The notes: generated by a model from the letters alone, not told the origin. DNA of 64,000 nucleotides from Polaribacter vadi (GCF_018861005.1 NZ_JAHKQL010000026.1:1-64000); one strand, 5' to 3'; positions 1-9,971 are shown, numbered from the stretch's first letter. Made by a program: numbers and translations.

Positions 1-1728
1 ATCACTTGTATTAGGTGTTGCTATTCCATCTGCATCAAAAGTAGAAACTAAATCTGAAGCTGTAACTCCTGAAGGTATTCCTGCAGTTACAGTTGTTGGA
101 TCTACTGTTATTGTATAATTACCAGCTGGTAAATTATCGAATAAATATGTTCCATCTGGAGCTGTTGTTGTTATAATATCATCACTTGCATCTCCAGGAG
201 TTCCTGGATCTAATGTTACAGTGATACCTGGTAAACCATTTTCACCAACACCTTGAACTCCATCTTTATCTGCATCATACCAAATTGTGTCTCCAATAGA
301 AGCTGGTGCATAATAACCAAAATCTTGGTCTAAATTATCTTCTCCATCAGCTAATGTAACATCACTTGCATTGGCAGTTCCTATTCCATCATTATCATAA
401 GTTTGATCTAAATCTGCAATTGTAACTCCTGCTGGTAATCCACCAGTTACTGTACTTAAATCTACACTTACTGTGTAATCTCCTGCAACTAAATCATCAA
501 ATAAATAATTTCCATTTACATCTGTTGTTGTAGTTACATCATCACTTGCATCTCCAGGAGTACCTGGATCTAAAGTTACTGTTGCTCCTTCTAATCCGTT
601 TTCACCAACATCAGAACCATCTTTATCTGCATCATACCAAATTGTGTCTCCAATAGAAGCTGGTGCATAGTAACCAAAATCTTGGTCTAAATTATCTTCT
701 CCATCAGCTAATGTAACATCACTTGCATTGGCAGTTCCTGTTCCATCATTATCATAAGTTTGATCTAAATCTGCAATTGTAACGCCTGCTGGGAATCCAC
801 CAGTTACTGTACTTAAATCTACACTTACTGTGTAATCTCCTGCAACTAAATCATCAAATAAATAATTTCCATTTACATCTGTTGTTGTAGTTACATCATC
901 ACTTGCATCTCCAGGAGTTCCAGGATCTAATGTTACTGTTGCTCCTTCTAATCCGTTTTCACCAACATTAGAACCGTCTTTGTTTGCATCGTACCAAACT
1001 GTATCTCCTATTGAACTAGGTGCGTAATAACCAAAATCTTGGTCTAAATTATCTTCTCCTGCAACTAAAGTAACATCACTTGTATTGGCAGTTCCTGTTC
1101 CATCATTATCAAAAGTTTGATCTAAATCTGCAATTGTAACGCCTGCTGGAAATCCACCAGTTACTGTGCTTAAATCTACACTTACTGTGTAATCTCCTAC
1201 AACTAAATCATCAAATAAATAGTTTCCATTTGCATCTGTAGTTGTAGTTACATCATCACTTGCATCTCCAGGAGTTCCTGGATCTAGGGTTACTGTTGCT
1301 CCTTCTAATCCGTTTTCACCAAGATTAGAACCATCTTTGTTTGCATCGTACCAAACTGTATCTCCTATTGAACTAGGTGCATAGTATCCAAAATCTTGGT
1401 CTAAATTATTTGCTCCTAATCCTAGAGTTACATCACTAGTATTTGCAGTACCTATTCCATCATTATCAAATGTTTCTGCTAAATCTGATGCTGTAACTCC
1501 TGCTGGTAAACCACTTGTTACTGTGCTTGCATCAACTGTAACAGTATAATCACCTGGAGGTAAATTATCGAATAAATAATTACCATTTGCATCTGTTGTA
1601 GTGGTTACATCATCACTTGCATCTCCAGGAGTGCCAGGATCTAATGTTACAGTTGCTCCTTCCAATCCGTTTTCACCTACATTAGAACCATCTTTATTTG
1701 CATCGTACCAAACTGTATCTCCTATTGA
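1..1728 (-). repeat. Tandem 357-bp in-frame repeats (SdrD_B units)
   Basis: Four complete units begin at the SIGDT codons at 1728, 1371, 1014 and 657, each exactly 357 bp (119 codons) apart. A fifth unit begins at 300 and runs off the window. Units share long identical stretches, for example the segments encoding GENGLEGATVTLDPGTPGD and NLDQDFGYYAP. A more diverged copy starts at 3474. The exact spacing and high DNA identity point to recent expansion by recombination or slippage. Confidence 0.93.
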
Positions 1729-4722
1729 ACCTGGTAAAACTGTTAATTTTGCTGATGCAATTTCTTCTAAACAAACTTTATCTAAATGTGTTAGTTTTAC
1801 ATAATACTCATTACCATCTAAACTGTTTGTAGTTGGATTTATAGTTAGAGATGTAGTATTTACACCTGAGTAAATACCAGCGTTATTTAATAAAGTTCCT
1901 CCATTATTAGGATCTCCTAAATACCATTGGTATAAAATTCTACCTGAAGCATTTCCTGGAGAATCATAAACTGGATTACCTGATAAATAATTGGTTGCCA
2001 TATCTGCAGAACCTACAACAGTAAATGTAGCAGATTGACCTGTACCTACAGTTTGATCTGAAGGAGGAGTATCTATTGACAATTGATGTGCAATCGTTTC
2101 TTTACCTTCTGTACCATTGTAACCTCCTGTACCACCAGTTACTAAACCATCAGCATCAAAACCAGTTCCATCTATAATTCCATCATTATTTAAATCTAAA
2201 CCTCCTGATTCTTCTACATCTAAACAACCATCACCATCAGAATCTAAATCTTGTGAGTTTGGTATACCATCTCCATCTGTATCTAAACAAACTTGGTTAC
2301 CTGTTAAATCTACATTTAACACTTTAGCCCCATCATTTGTACCAGAAGCTGGTCCATTTGAAAAAGCTGTAACTGTTAAACCATTTCTTAATTCTAATAA
2401 GTAAATAACACCAGATCCATTATTACCTAAGTAAATTTTACCATCTAAAGTACTATAAACTGCTCCGTAAATACCAGAAGGTAAATTAACTACAGAACCA
2501 ACAAGGCTAGAAACTTCATTAGTAGTATCGAACTTATATAAATTACTTGTATTATTTGCAACTCCATAGAAATTACCATCTGAGGCATTAAAAGCAATAT
2601 CAGAAACATTAAAACCACCTGCTGAAAAAGAAGATATTTCAGTTTTATAGGTAGCTGAACTAGGATCTGCATCTATTACTGTTACTTTTGAAGAAGTTGT
2701 AATAACATATTGTTTTTTAATAGGATCGTAAGCACCTGAATAAGCTGATGTACTGATTGGTAAAGTTTCTACAATATTAAATGTTGTAGGATCTATTAGA
2801 ACTACGTTATTTGCTGTTCTATTTACGGCCCAGAATAAATTATCTGCTTCATTTGCAGCAACAGCATTTGCTTGAAATGTTAAATCTTTATGTGGAGTAG
2901 AAACTCCTGTAGTTAAATCTACTAAATATACTTTTGTAGGGTTTCCTTGAAAAAGGTAACCTTTAGTAGCATTTGGAAAAGTAGATACTGCATTTCCACA
3001 ACCTTCATCTTCATCTAAAATTCCATCATTATCATCATCTAAATCACAAGAATTATTAATTCCGTCTGCATCTGGATCGTTAGCAGTTACTACACCCACT
3101 GTTGCTCCAATTGAACAACGTGATGAATAACCAAAATCTTGATCTAAATTATCTTCTCCAGCACCTAAAGTAACATCACTTCTACTTACACTTGCTGTTC
3201 CATCATTGTCATAAGTTGGTGTTAAATCATCTGTTGTTACATTAGCAGGTAAACCTCCTGTAACTGTTGATGTGTTTACGCTTACTGTATAATCGTCAGC
3301 AGGTAAATTATCAAATAAATAATCACCATTAGCATCTGTTGTTGTAGTTACATCATCACTTATATCTCCAGGAGTACCTGGATCTAAAGTTACTGTTGCA
3401 CCTTCTAAACCGTTTTCTGTACCGTTTAAAGTTCCATCTCCATCAGCATCATACCAAACTGTATCTCCTATTGAACCTAATTGTATAATTCCAAAATTTA
3501 CTTCTGTTTCTATTTCTGTACCTACAGAAACTGAGATAATTCCGTTTGTATTTCCATCATTACCTGCAGATGTTCCTTGATTTTCTCCAGTATTTGACCA
3601 ATTTGCAGGCAAATTAGGTGTGTTAGTTCCTGTAGGAGTTGTGTGTAAAACTATTGTGTAATTGGTGTTTTTATCTACATTTTCTAAAAACTCATAACTC
3701 CCATCATTTTCTACTGGTATTGTAGATAAAATGTTATTAGAAGAATCAACTAAACTTACATATAACTGAATTCCACTAGGAGTTGAAATTCCATTTCCAT
3801 CAACTGTATTATCATCTAATTGATCTAAATCATTAAAAACATTACCTGTTATACCTGGCACAATTGGATTAGTAGGGTTATCTATAAAAGTATCATCAGA
3901 AATACCATAAAATTTAACATCTGCTTCACCATTATTATCAATTCTAAATCCGTATATCGCTGATGGTGAATTAAACAATTCAACATCTACTACAGAAAAA
4001 TATTGTGGTTGAGAAGCATTTTGTCCTGCTGATCCATAACCTATGTTCCAATCATATTTTCTACTTCCATTTCCTGTTGTACTTCCTCCTCCATTATTTG
4101 GGCCTTGAGTAAATCCAAAACGTAATGTACGTGCTGAAGCTATTGGGTTTCCATTTGCATCAAGGGGAGTTACTGAAAAAAATGTATTACCAAATCTTTC
4201 GCTCACTACAAGATGATCATCATCTGTTAATGCTTTTTTCCACAAAATATCAAAGTCATTTGCTGGTGGAATATTAGATACACCATCATAATATAAGTAA
4301 TTTAGTGCATTTCTACTATTAACCATATCTTGCATTGCATCTTCCCAAGCTGAAACACCGTCTTTTACTTCTGTTTTTACGCCTTCATTATAAACACCAA
4401 CTCCAGTAGCTGCAGTTGTGAAATTATTATTAGTAACAAAAGAACCTAGAGCATTAAAGAAATCTAGTGTTTTAATAGTTCCTCCACCATCATCAATTTT
4501 TAAATAATTCATTAATACTGGCAAATTTGTTTGATTTGCAGCTGGTGTTGAAGCTGTACCAAACCCATTTGTTTGGGTAATGGTGTTTCCATTAAATTCA
4601 AATTGCACTTCTGTTACAGGTATATTATCTGTACCTAACACTACATCATATAATGTTTGTGCTTTTACTATTCCAGAAAATAGAAAAATGAAAAGAATTG
4701 ATAAGGGTAATTTTATTTTCAT
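1..4722 (-). CDS. Giant secreted SdrD_B-repeat surface protein, C-terminus cut by window edge
   Basis: The minus-strand frame is open from an ATG at 4722 to base 1 (1574 codons), so the C-terminus lies outside the window. An N-terminal signal peptide ends at about residue 22 (VKA-QT). In order follow: an unrecognised N-terminal region (to about residue 290), a SdrD_B-like beta-sandwich unit, a better SdrD_B unit starting at 3474 (SIGDTVWYD...), an Asp-rich thrombospondin-3 stretch (near 3060-3000), a propeller-like region (about 2990-2310), a second Asp-rich stretch, an Ig-like segment, and near-identical 119-residue SdrD_B repeats up to the edge. Such proteins in Flavobacteriia are usually T9SS-exported adhesins. 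The sorting domain itself is not visible here, so that role is inference. No partner gene lies upstream. Confidence 0.88.
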   Translation of the reverse strand, partial: MKIKLPLSILFIFLFSGIVKAQTLYDVVLGTDNIPVTEVQFEFNGNTITQTNGFGTASTPAANQTNLPVLMNYLKIDDGGGTIKTLDFFNALGSFVTNNNFTTAATGVGVYNEGVKTEVKDGVSAWEDAMQDMVNSRNALNYLYYDGVSNIPPANDFDILWKKALTDDDHLVVSERFGNTFFSVTPLDANGNPIASARTLRFGFTQGPNNGGGSTTGNGSRKYDWNIGYGSAGQNASQPQYFSVVDVELFNSPSAIYGFRIDNNGEADVKFYGISDDTFIDNPTNPIVPGITGNVFNDLDQLDDNTVDGNGISTPSGIQLYVSLVDSSNNILSTIPVENDGSYEFLENVDKNTNYTIVLHTTPTGTNTPNLPANWSNTGENQGTSAGNDGNTNGIISVSVGTEIETEVNFGIIQLGSIGDTVWYDADGDGTLNGTENGLEGATVTLDPGTPGDISDDVTTTTDANGDYLFDNLPADDYTVSVNTSTVTGGLPANVTTDDLTPTYDNDGTASVSRSDVTLGAGEDNLDQDFGYSSRCSIGATVGVVTANDPDADGINNSCDLDDDNDGILDEDEGCGNAVSTFPNATKGYLFQGNPTKVYLVDLTTGVSTPHKDLTFQANAVAANEADNLFWAVNRTANNVVLIDPTTFNIVETLPISTSAYSGAYDPIKKQYVITTSSKVTVIDADPSSATYKTEISSFSAGGFNVSDIAFNASDGNFYGVANNTSNLYKFDTTNEVSSLVGSVVNLPSGIYGAVYSTLDGKIYLGNNGSGVIYLLELRNGLTVTAFSNGPASGTNDGAKVLNVDLTGNQVCLDTDGDGIPNSQDLDSDGDGCLDVEESGGLDLNNDGIIDGTGFDADGLVTGGTGGYNGTEGKETIAHQLSIDTPPSDQTVGTGQSATFTVVGSADMATNYLSGNPVYDSPGNASGRILYQWYLGDPNNGGTLLNNAGIYSGVNTTSLTINPTTNSLDGNEYYVKLTHLDKVCLEEIASAKLTVLPGSIGDTVWYDANKDGSNVGENGLEGATVTLDPGTPGDASDDVTTTTDANGNYLFDNLPPGDYTVTVDASTVTSGLPAGVTASDLAETFDNDGIGTANTSDVTLGLGANNLDQDFGYYAPSSIGDTVWYDANKDGSNLGENGLEGATVTLDPGTPGDASDDVTTTTDANGNYLFDDLVVGDYTVSVDLSTVTGGFPAGVTIADLDQTFDNDGTGTANTSDVTLVAGEDNLDQDFGYYAPSSIGDTVWYDANKDGSNVGENGLEGATVTLDPGTPGDASDDVTTTTDVNGNYLFDDLVAGDYTVSVDLSTVTGGFPAGVTIADLDQTYDNDGTGTANASDVTLADGEDNLDQDFGYYAPASIGDTIWYDADKDGSDVGENGLEGATVTLDPGTPGDASDDVTTTTDVNGNYLFDDLVAGDYTVSVDLSTVTGGLPAGVTIADLDQTYDNDGIGTANASDVTLADGEDNLDQDFGYYAPASIGDTIWYDADKDGVQGVGENGLPGITVTLDPGTPGDASDDIITTTAPDGTYLFDNLPAGNYTITVDPTTVTAGIPSGVTASDLVSTFDADGIATPNTSD

Positions 4723-5248
4723 TTGATAATTGTTTTTTAATTTATTTGATAGATTGGTTAATTTGAATATAATTTTAAGCTCTTTAAAAAATTAAATACG
4801 ATAGTTATAATGATTCTTAATTTAAAGAATAGATTATAAATGAATAACAAATGAAAAATATAAAAGTTTTCAATTGCATATATCAAGTGTTTTTTTATTT
4901 AAAAGGTAACTAGAAGTACTTTCATTTTTTTAGCTTAGGGTTTATAGGTTTACTTTAAAAGGGTTATTTATTTAATGTATTATTATTTACAAATATAATA
5001 GTGCATTCTTATTCTATTAAGAGAATAAAGATGAACTGTATTTAAACATAGTTAAATTGCTAAAAAATTAGGGTAATACATTGTTTAAAAAAGAGAAAAA
5101 CTATAATTCTAATTTAAGAATTATGGGGATGTAGTGTAGGGTAAATCTAAAAAGCTTTTAAATTTATTTATTCACTTTAATATACAATTTTTAGCTAATT
5201 TTATATAGGCTAAAACTAGAACTTGCATTAAAATAAATTGAGGTGGTA

Positions 5249-5278
5249 CAAATTTACAAAAAAAATATTAATAACAAA
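5249..5278 (-). promoter_or_regulatory. Candidate Bacteroidetes promoter on minus strand
   Basis: On the minus strand TTTG (5278-5275) is followed after 18 bases by TAAATTTG (5256-5249), which matches the Bacteroidetes -33/-7 layout. The nearest leftward start codon is over 500 bases away at 4722. The promoter would therefore give a very long leader or a separate small transcript. Confidence 0.35.
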
Positions 5279-5333
5279 TACATTATCATTTATTTATCTT
5301 AAAAAATAGAACACTAATACTTATATTTTCATG

Positions 5334-5341
5334 TATATTTG
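5334..5341 (+). promoter_or_regulatory. -7 box upstream of rsmB-like gene
   Basis: TATATTTG fits the TAnnTTTG consensus and lies 21 bases before the chosen ATG at 5363. It argues against an upstream TTG start at 5339, because that codon lies inside the box. No clear -33 element is seen at the usual distance. Confidence 0.5.
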
Positions 5342-5362
5342 CAGCCCATTAGTAGAAAGAAA

Positions 5363-6574
5363 ATGAGATTACACAGAAACTTAACATTTGCTGTTATAGA
5401 CAGCATTAGAGATATATTTAACGAAGGTGTTTATGCAGACAAAGCTGTAGAAAAAGCACTAAAAAGAGATAAACGTTGGGGAGCTAGAGATCGTAAGTTT
5501 GTGGCAGAAACAATTTACGATATTGTACGTTGGAACCGTTTATATGCAGAAATAGCAGAAGTAAAAACCCCTTTTGATAGAGATAATATTTGGAGGCTAT
5601 TTTCTGTATGGTGTATTTTAAGAGGAATTGCATTACCTGATTGGAACCAAATTGGTGATGTACCAGAAAGAAGAATTAAAGGTCGTTTTGCAGAATTATC
5701 TAAAACTAGAAAATTTAGAGAATCTATACCTGATTGGATGGATGAACTTTGTGCTAAAGAATTAGGTGAAGATATTTGGACAAAAGAAATTGCTGCTTTA
5801 AACGAACAAGCAAAAGTTATTCTTAGAACCAATACATTAAATATATCAAGAGAAATTCTTCAGAAAAAATTAAGATCTGAAAATGTAATTACAGAAATTG
5901 TTCCTAACCATCCAGATGCTTTGGTATTGCCAGAAAGAGCAAATGTATTTAGAACAGAAGCTTTTCATAATGGATATTTCGAAGTGCAAGATGCTTCATC
6001 GCAATTAGTAGCAGCTTACTGTGATGTAAAACCGGGAATGAAAGTAGTAGATACTTGTGCTGGTGCTGGTGGTAAAACTTTGCATTTATCTGCATTAATG
6101 GAAAATAAAGGGCAAGTAATTGCAATGGATATTTACGAAAGTAAATTGCGTAAATTAAAAGTAAGAGCCAAAAGAAATAAAGCACATAACATTGAGTTAC
6201 GTGTAATAGATTCTACAAAACCAATTAAAAAATTACATGGTAAAGCAGATAGAGTTTTAATTGATGCTCCTTGTTCTGGATTAGGTGTTATCCGTAGAAA
6301 TCCAGATTCTAAATGGAAATTACAACCTGAATTTATTGATAATATTAAAAAAGTACAACAAGAAGTTTTACAGCAGTATTCTAAAATGGTAAAACCAGGA
6401 GGAAAAATGGTTTATGCTACTTGTTCTATTTTACCATCCGAAAATCAAAATCAAGTTAATACTTTCTTAACATCAGAAGCAGGAAAAGATTTTACTTTTG
6501 TAAAAGATAAAAAAGTGTTAGCTCATAAATCTGGCTTTGACGGGTTTTATATGGCTCTATTAGAAAAAAAATAG
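5363..6574 (+). CDS. RsmB/NOP-family rRNA (cytosine-C5) methyltransferase
   Basis: 403 residues from the ATG at 5363. The C-terminal half is a Rossmann-fold SAM methyltransferase. It has the SAM-binding motif DTCAGAGGKT, motif IV DAPCSGLG with its conserved Cys, and motif VI YATCSI with the second conserved Cys, which in this family attacks C6 of the target cytosine. The N-terminal half is helical and resembles the RNA-binding region of RsmB-type enzymes. The likely reaction is SAM-dependent m5C formation in 16S rRNA in the cytoplasm. The exact target base (967 or another) cannot be assigned from sequence. It appears monocistronic; the next gene starts 74 bases downstream and encodes a secreted nuclease. 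Confidence 0.9.
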   Translation: MRLHRNLTFAVIDSIRDIFNEGVYADKAVEKALKRDKRWGARDRKFVAETIYDIVRWNRLYAEIAEVKTPFDRDNIWRLFSVWCILRGIALPDWNQIGDVPERRIKGRFAELSKTRKFRESIPDWMDELCAKELGEDIWTKEIAALNEQAKVILRTNTLNISREILQKKLRSENVITEIVPNHPDALVLPERANVFRTEAFHNGYFEVQDASSQLVAAYCDVKPGMKVVDTCAGAGGKTLHLSALMENKGQVIAMDIYESKLRKLKVRAKRNKAHNIELRVIDSTKPIKKLHGKADRVLIDAPCSGLGVIRRNPDSKWKLQPEFIDNIKKVQQEVLQQYSKMVKPGGKMVYATCSILPSENQNQVNTFLTSEAGKDFTFVKDKKVLAHKSGFDGFYMALLEKK

Positions 6575-6648
6575 TTTTTATACTTTAATTGCTGGTATAA
6601 AAATTTAGTGGTGTTGAAAAAGAAATCATTTCAAATTAAAACATAATA

Positions 6649-8820
6649 ATGAAAAGATTATTCAATTTACTTTTAGTATTAAGTATTAGCTTAAATACTT
6701 TATCACAAGAAAACTATTACAATGATGTTAATTTAAATGTAACTGGTTTAACTTTAAAAGAAGAACTGGCTACAAAAATTATAAGTACTCATACTCAGTT
6801 TTTATTTTATGATCAAGTTTGGGATGCAAGTAAAGCAACAGACGTAAATCCTAATAATAGCAACCAAGTATTATTAATCTATGGTTTTGAAGATGGTTCT
6901 GATACAGATGTAACTAATGATCGTGAACGTGGAATTAATGAGAATAGTGGTAGTTCTGGAGATTGGAACAGAGAACATGTTTACTCACAATCTTTAGGTA
7001 CACCAGCTTTATCAGATTCTGGTCCAGGTTCAGATGCACATCATTTAAGACCAGCAGATGCGCAAAGAAACTCATCTAGAAACAACAGAAAATTTACAAC
7101 TGGTTCAGGTAATTCTGGTATTCAAACTGATGGTGGTTGGTATCCAGGAGATGAATGGAAAGGAGATGTTGCAAGAATGATGATGTATATGTATGTAAGA
7201 TATAATGATCGTTGTTTGCCAACAAACATTGGTTTTGGAGACAACTCCTCTACTCCAGATGATATGATTGATTTATTTTTACAATGGAATGTTGAAGACC
7301 CTGTTTCTGACTTTGAAAGACAAAGAAATACGTATCACGAAAATACTACCAATCAAAATGCACAAGGAAATAGAAATCCTTTTATAGACAATCCAATTTT
7401 AGCTACCAGAATTTGGGGAGGCACAAAAGCTGAAGACTCTTGGGGAATTTACACCAGTTCAGACACAGAAGCTCCTACTGCTCCAACAAATTTATCAACA
7501 ACTAATGTTACTACCTTTTCTTTAGATTTATCTTGGACAGCAGCTACAGATAATACAGCTGTTACAAGTTATGATATTTATATTGATGGCAATTTAGTAA
7601 CTGCAACTTCAAATACATCAGTTACTTTATCAAATTTATCATCAAATACAAATTATAGTTTTACAGTTTTTGCTAAAGATATTGTAAATAATTCATCAGA
7701 ATCTAGTACTGCTTTAAACGTTTCTACTTTAGCTGATAATGAAGCTCCAACAACACCAACTAATGTAACTATTAGTAATGAAACAGAATCTACATTTATT
7801 GTTTCTTGGTCTTCATCTACAGACAATACAAAAGTAGATTTTTACGAGGTTTATATTGATGATTTATTTGTGAACTCTTCAGAAAATGAGATGTATACAG
7901 TAACAGGCTTAACACCTTCTACAACTTTTAAAGTAGAAATTTTAGCTGTTGACGAAGTTGGCAATAAATCAAATTTATCGAATGCTGTAAGTGCATCTAC
8001 CACAAATGGCTCTACAGTTGCTAACGAATTATTTTTCTCAGAATACATAGAAGGTTCTAGTAATAACAAAGCATTAGAAATTGTAAACTTAACAAATGCT
8101 GATATAGACATCTCTATCTACAGTATAAAAAGACAATCTAATGGAGGTGTAAATGGTGATGAATGGGAATATAATTTACCACTAACTGGTATTATAAAAT
8201 CGCAAGATGTTTATGTAATTGTAAACGAAGCAGCAGGTGAATTTACTTCTTCAACTTCTGAAACAGTTAAAGAAGCTGGGCAATTTTTAATAGAACAAGC
8301 TGATTTTATTCAAATTCATGATGGAGACACAAATTTTGGAGCTCCTATAAATTTTAATGGTAATGACCCTGTTGGCTTATTTAAAAATGATGTTTTAATT
8401 GATATTATTGGGACTTATAATGGTGGGACTTCTAACTTTGCAAAAGACAAAACTATACGTAGAAAAAGTGGTGTTTCTCAACCAAACACAACATTCGATT
8501 TAGAAAATGAATGGGATGTTTTTGCAAAAGATAATGCAGAAGATTTTGGCTCTCATAGTGCCATTGTTCTTTCTACAGATCAATTTAATTTAGATGGAAT
8601 TAAGTTTTATCCTAATCCTGCAAACGATTATATCAGAATACAAAACAACTCCAATAAAGTTATTAAAAACCTAAGTATTACTAATGTTTTAGGCAAAAAA
8701 GTAGTTTCTGAGCAAAATCCATCAGAAGGAATTAACATTCAACAAATATCAAAAGGTATTTACATTCTTCAATTTCAAGTTGATGGAAAAATATATTCAA
8801 CTAAAATCATTAAAAAATAA
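6649..8820 (+). CDS. Secreted endonuclease I with FN3, lamin-tail domain and T9SS sorting domain
   Basis: 723 residues with an N-terminal signal peptide. Residues about 25-270 form an endonuclease I (EndA/NucM) domain, with the conserved REHV (His110) and DAHHLRP (His131, His132) motifs followed by a typical R-N-S-R-N pattern. Two fibronectin type III modules follow (about 272-360 and 362-455), then a lamin-tail-like domain (about 460-590). The C-terminal type A sorting domain starts near residue 648 (FYPNPANDY) and ends in Lys-Lys. The predicted product is an exported, probably cell-surface, nuclease that degrades extracellular DNA or RNA for nutrients. Its stop codon directly abuts the next nuclease gene. 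Confidence 0.92.
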   Translation: MKRLFNLLLVLSISLNTLSQENYYNDVNLNVTGLTLKEELATKIISTHTQFLFYDQVWDASKATDVNPNNSNQVLLIYGFEDGSDTDVTNDRERGINENSGSSGDWNREHVYSQSLGTPALSDSGPGSDAHHLRPADAQRNSSRNNRKFTTGSGNSGIQTDGGWYPGDEWKGDVARMMMYMYVRYNDRCLPTNIGFGDNSSTPDDMIDLFLQWNVEDPVSDFERQRNTYHENTTNQNAQGNRNPFIDNPILATRIWGGTKAEDSWGIYTSSDTEAPTAPTNLSTTNVTTFSLDLSWTAATDNTAVTSYDIYIDGNLVTATSNTSVTLSNLSSNTNYSFTVFAKDIVNNSSESSTALNVSTLADNEAPTTPTNVTISNETESTFIVSWSSSTDNTKVDFYEVYIDDLFVNSSENEMYTVTGLTPSTTFKVEILAVDEVGNKSNLSNAVSASTTNGSTVANELFFSEYIEGSSNNKALEIVNLTNADIDISIYSIKRQSNGGVNGDEWEYNLPLTGIIKSQDVYVIVNEAAGEFTSSTSETVKEAGQFLIEQADFIQIHDGDTNFGAPINFNGNDPVGLFKNDVLIDIIGTYNGGTSNFAKDKTIRRKSGVSQPNTTFDLENEWDVFAKDNAEDFGSHSAIVLSTDQFNLDGIKFYPNPANDYIRIQNNSNKVIKNLSITNVLGKKVVSEQNPSEGINIQQISKGIYILQFQVDGKIYSTKIIKK

Positions 8821-9819
8821 ATGAAAAAAACATTACTTTTAATTGCTATTCTTAGTTTTTACAGTGCAATAGCACAATTAACACCTCCATCAGATTTACA
8901 AGACTATTATAAAGATGTAGATTTCAATTTAACTGGCACAGATTTATTTGATGATTTGGCTGTAGAAACTATTGCGAAACATACAAATATTTTACAATAT
9001 TCTGAAAGACATAATTATTTATACAATGCTGATAGCGATTTAAACAATGCGTCTAATGTGGTATTAATGTACAGTTCAGAAAGTAGAGATAAAAGAGAAT
9101 ATTTATCTGGTAACAATTCTTATTCTCCACAAACTTTTAATACAGAACACGTTTACCCTCAATCTTTAATTGGTAACACTGCAAAAGGAGATTTGCATCA
9201 TTTAAGAGCTTGCGACACCAATATAAACAGTTCTAGAGGTAACAACCCATTTGCAAGTGGTTCTGGAACTTATGCAAACTATAATTCTTCTTGGTTTCCT
9301 GGAGATGAATGGAAAGGTGATGTTGCCAGAATGATTATGTACTTAAACTTAAGATATGATGAATCTTTTAGTGATATTGGTTCTTTGGATTTATTTTTAC
9401 AATGGAATGAAGAAGACCCAGTTTCAGATTTTGAAATTCAACGAAACAACGTTATTTCAGCAACCCAAGGTAATAGAAATCCGTTTATAGACAATCCATA
9501 TTTAGCTACCATAATTTGGGGAGGTACTGCAGCAGAAAATCGTTGGTCTACATTAAGTACAGACAATTTTTCTTCTATTAGTAACATTAAAGTTTATCCA
9601 AACCCAACATCAATAAATAGAATAACTATTGATGTTCCTGTTGGTTTAAACATTTCTTCTGTAACCTTGTATTCTGTTATTGGTACTAAAGTTTACGAAG
9701 CTAAAATTCCTAACCTTACTAACAATAAAATTAAGATTCAAAACCTTAAAAACGGAATGTATCTGTTAAAAATTAATAGTGATAACAAAAGTATTACCAA
9801 AAAAATCATTGTTAAATAA
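8821..9819 (+). CDS. Secreted endonuclease I with T9SS sorting domain
   Basis: 332 residues. A signal peptide is followed by an endonuclease I domain with TEHVYPQS (His110) and DLHHLRA (His126, His127), then a type A sorting domain from about residue 255 (VYPNPTS). The ATG follows the TAA of the upstream nuclease with no spacer, so the two are surely cotranscribed and probably translationally coupled. Shared stretches such as WFPGDEWKGDVARM, EDPVSDFE and GNRNPFIDNP show that the two are paralogs, this one lacking the FN3 and lamin-tail modules. A terminator follows at 9844. Confidence 0.92.
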   Translation: MKKTLLLIAILSFYSAIAQLTPPSDLQDYYKDVDFNLTGTDLFDDLAVETIAKHTNILQYSERHNYLYNADSDLNNASNVVLMYSSESRDKREYLSGNNSYSPQTFNTEHVYPQSLIGNTAKGDLHHLRACDTNINSSRGNNPFASGSGTYANYNSSWFPGDEWKGDVARMIMYLNLRYDESFSDIGSLDLFLQWNEEDPVSDFEIQRNNVISATQGNRNPFIDNPYLATIIWGGTAAENRWSTLSTDNFSSISNIKVYPNPTSINRITIDVPVGLNISSVTLYSVIGTKVYEAKIPNLTNNKIKIQNLKNGMYLLKINSDNKSITKKIIVK

Positions 9820-9843
9820 CTTGAATATTCAATAAATAATCAT

Positions 9844-9872
9844 AAAAGACGGCTTTTCTAGTCGTCTTTTTT
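9844..9872 (+). terminator. Rho-independent terminator after nuclease pair
   Basis: AAAAGACG (9844-9851) pairs with CGTCTTTT (9863-9870) across an 11-base loop, and a T run follows. Confidence 0.8.
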
Positions 9873-9930
9873 AGTTTATAAGTAAGTGAATAACTATTCA
9901 TTTAATCTTATGTTTTAATTTGAAATTAGG

Positions 9931-9938
9931 TATTTTTG
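9931..9938 (+). promoter_or_regulatory. -7 box of purL
   Basis: TATTTTTG matches TAnnTTTG and lies 33 bases before the purL ATG at 9972. Its presence argues against an upstream TTG start at 9936, which falls inside the box. Confidence 0.55.
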
Positions 9939-9971
9939 CATTTTACAACAAAACGCAAACACTACTTAAAA

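Larger units (their letters stand above)
4723..5362. other. 640-bp AT-rich intergenic region between divergent genes
   Basis: This gap separates the leftward giant gene from the rightward rsmB-like gene. I see no convincing open reading frame, tRNA or strong GC-rich hairpin. It contains two minus-strand TAnnTTTG-like boxes (4990-4997 and 5249-5256) and the plus-strand box of the methyltransferase gene. A short inverted repeat with TTATTCT/AGAATAA arms lies near 5010-5030. The size leaves room for a long leader or a small RNA, but nothing in the sequence proves one. Confidence 0.5.

Noticed and set aside
1-1728. CRISPR-like array or mobile repeat
   Set aside because: The period is 357 bp, in frame, and encodes a known beta-sandwich module with no spacers.
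1601-1804. Short plus-strand frame inside the giant gene
   Set aside because: It is the antisense reading of the SdrD_B repeat region and has no family resemblance or promoter. Other antisense frames within large genes were dropped for the same reason.
5339-5362. Upstream TTG start giving an 8-residue extension of the rsmB-like gene
   Set aside because: The TTG lies inside the TATATTTG promoter box, and the ATG at 5363 fits the family start. The same reasoning rejects TTG starts at 9936 (purL) and 16307 (acyl-CoA ligase).
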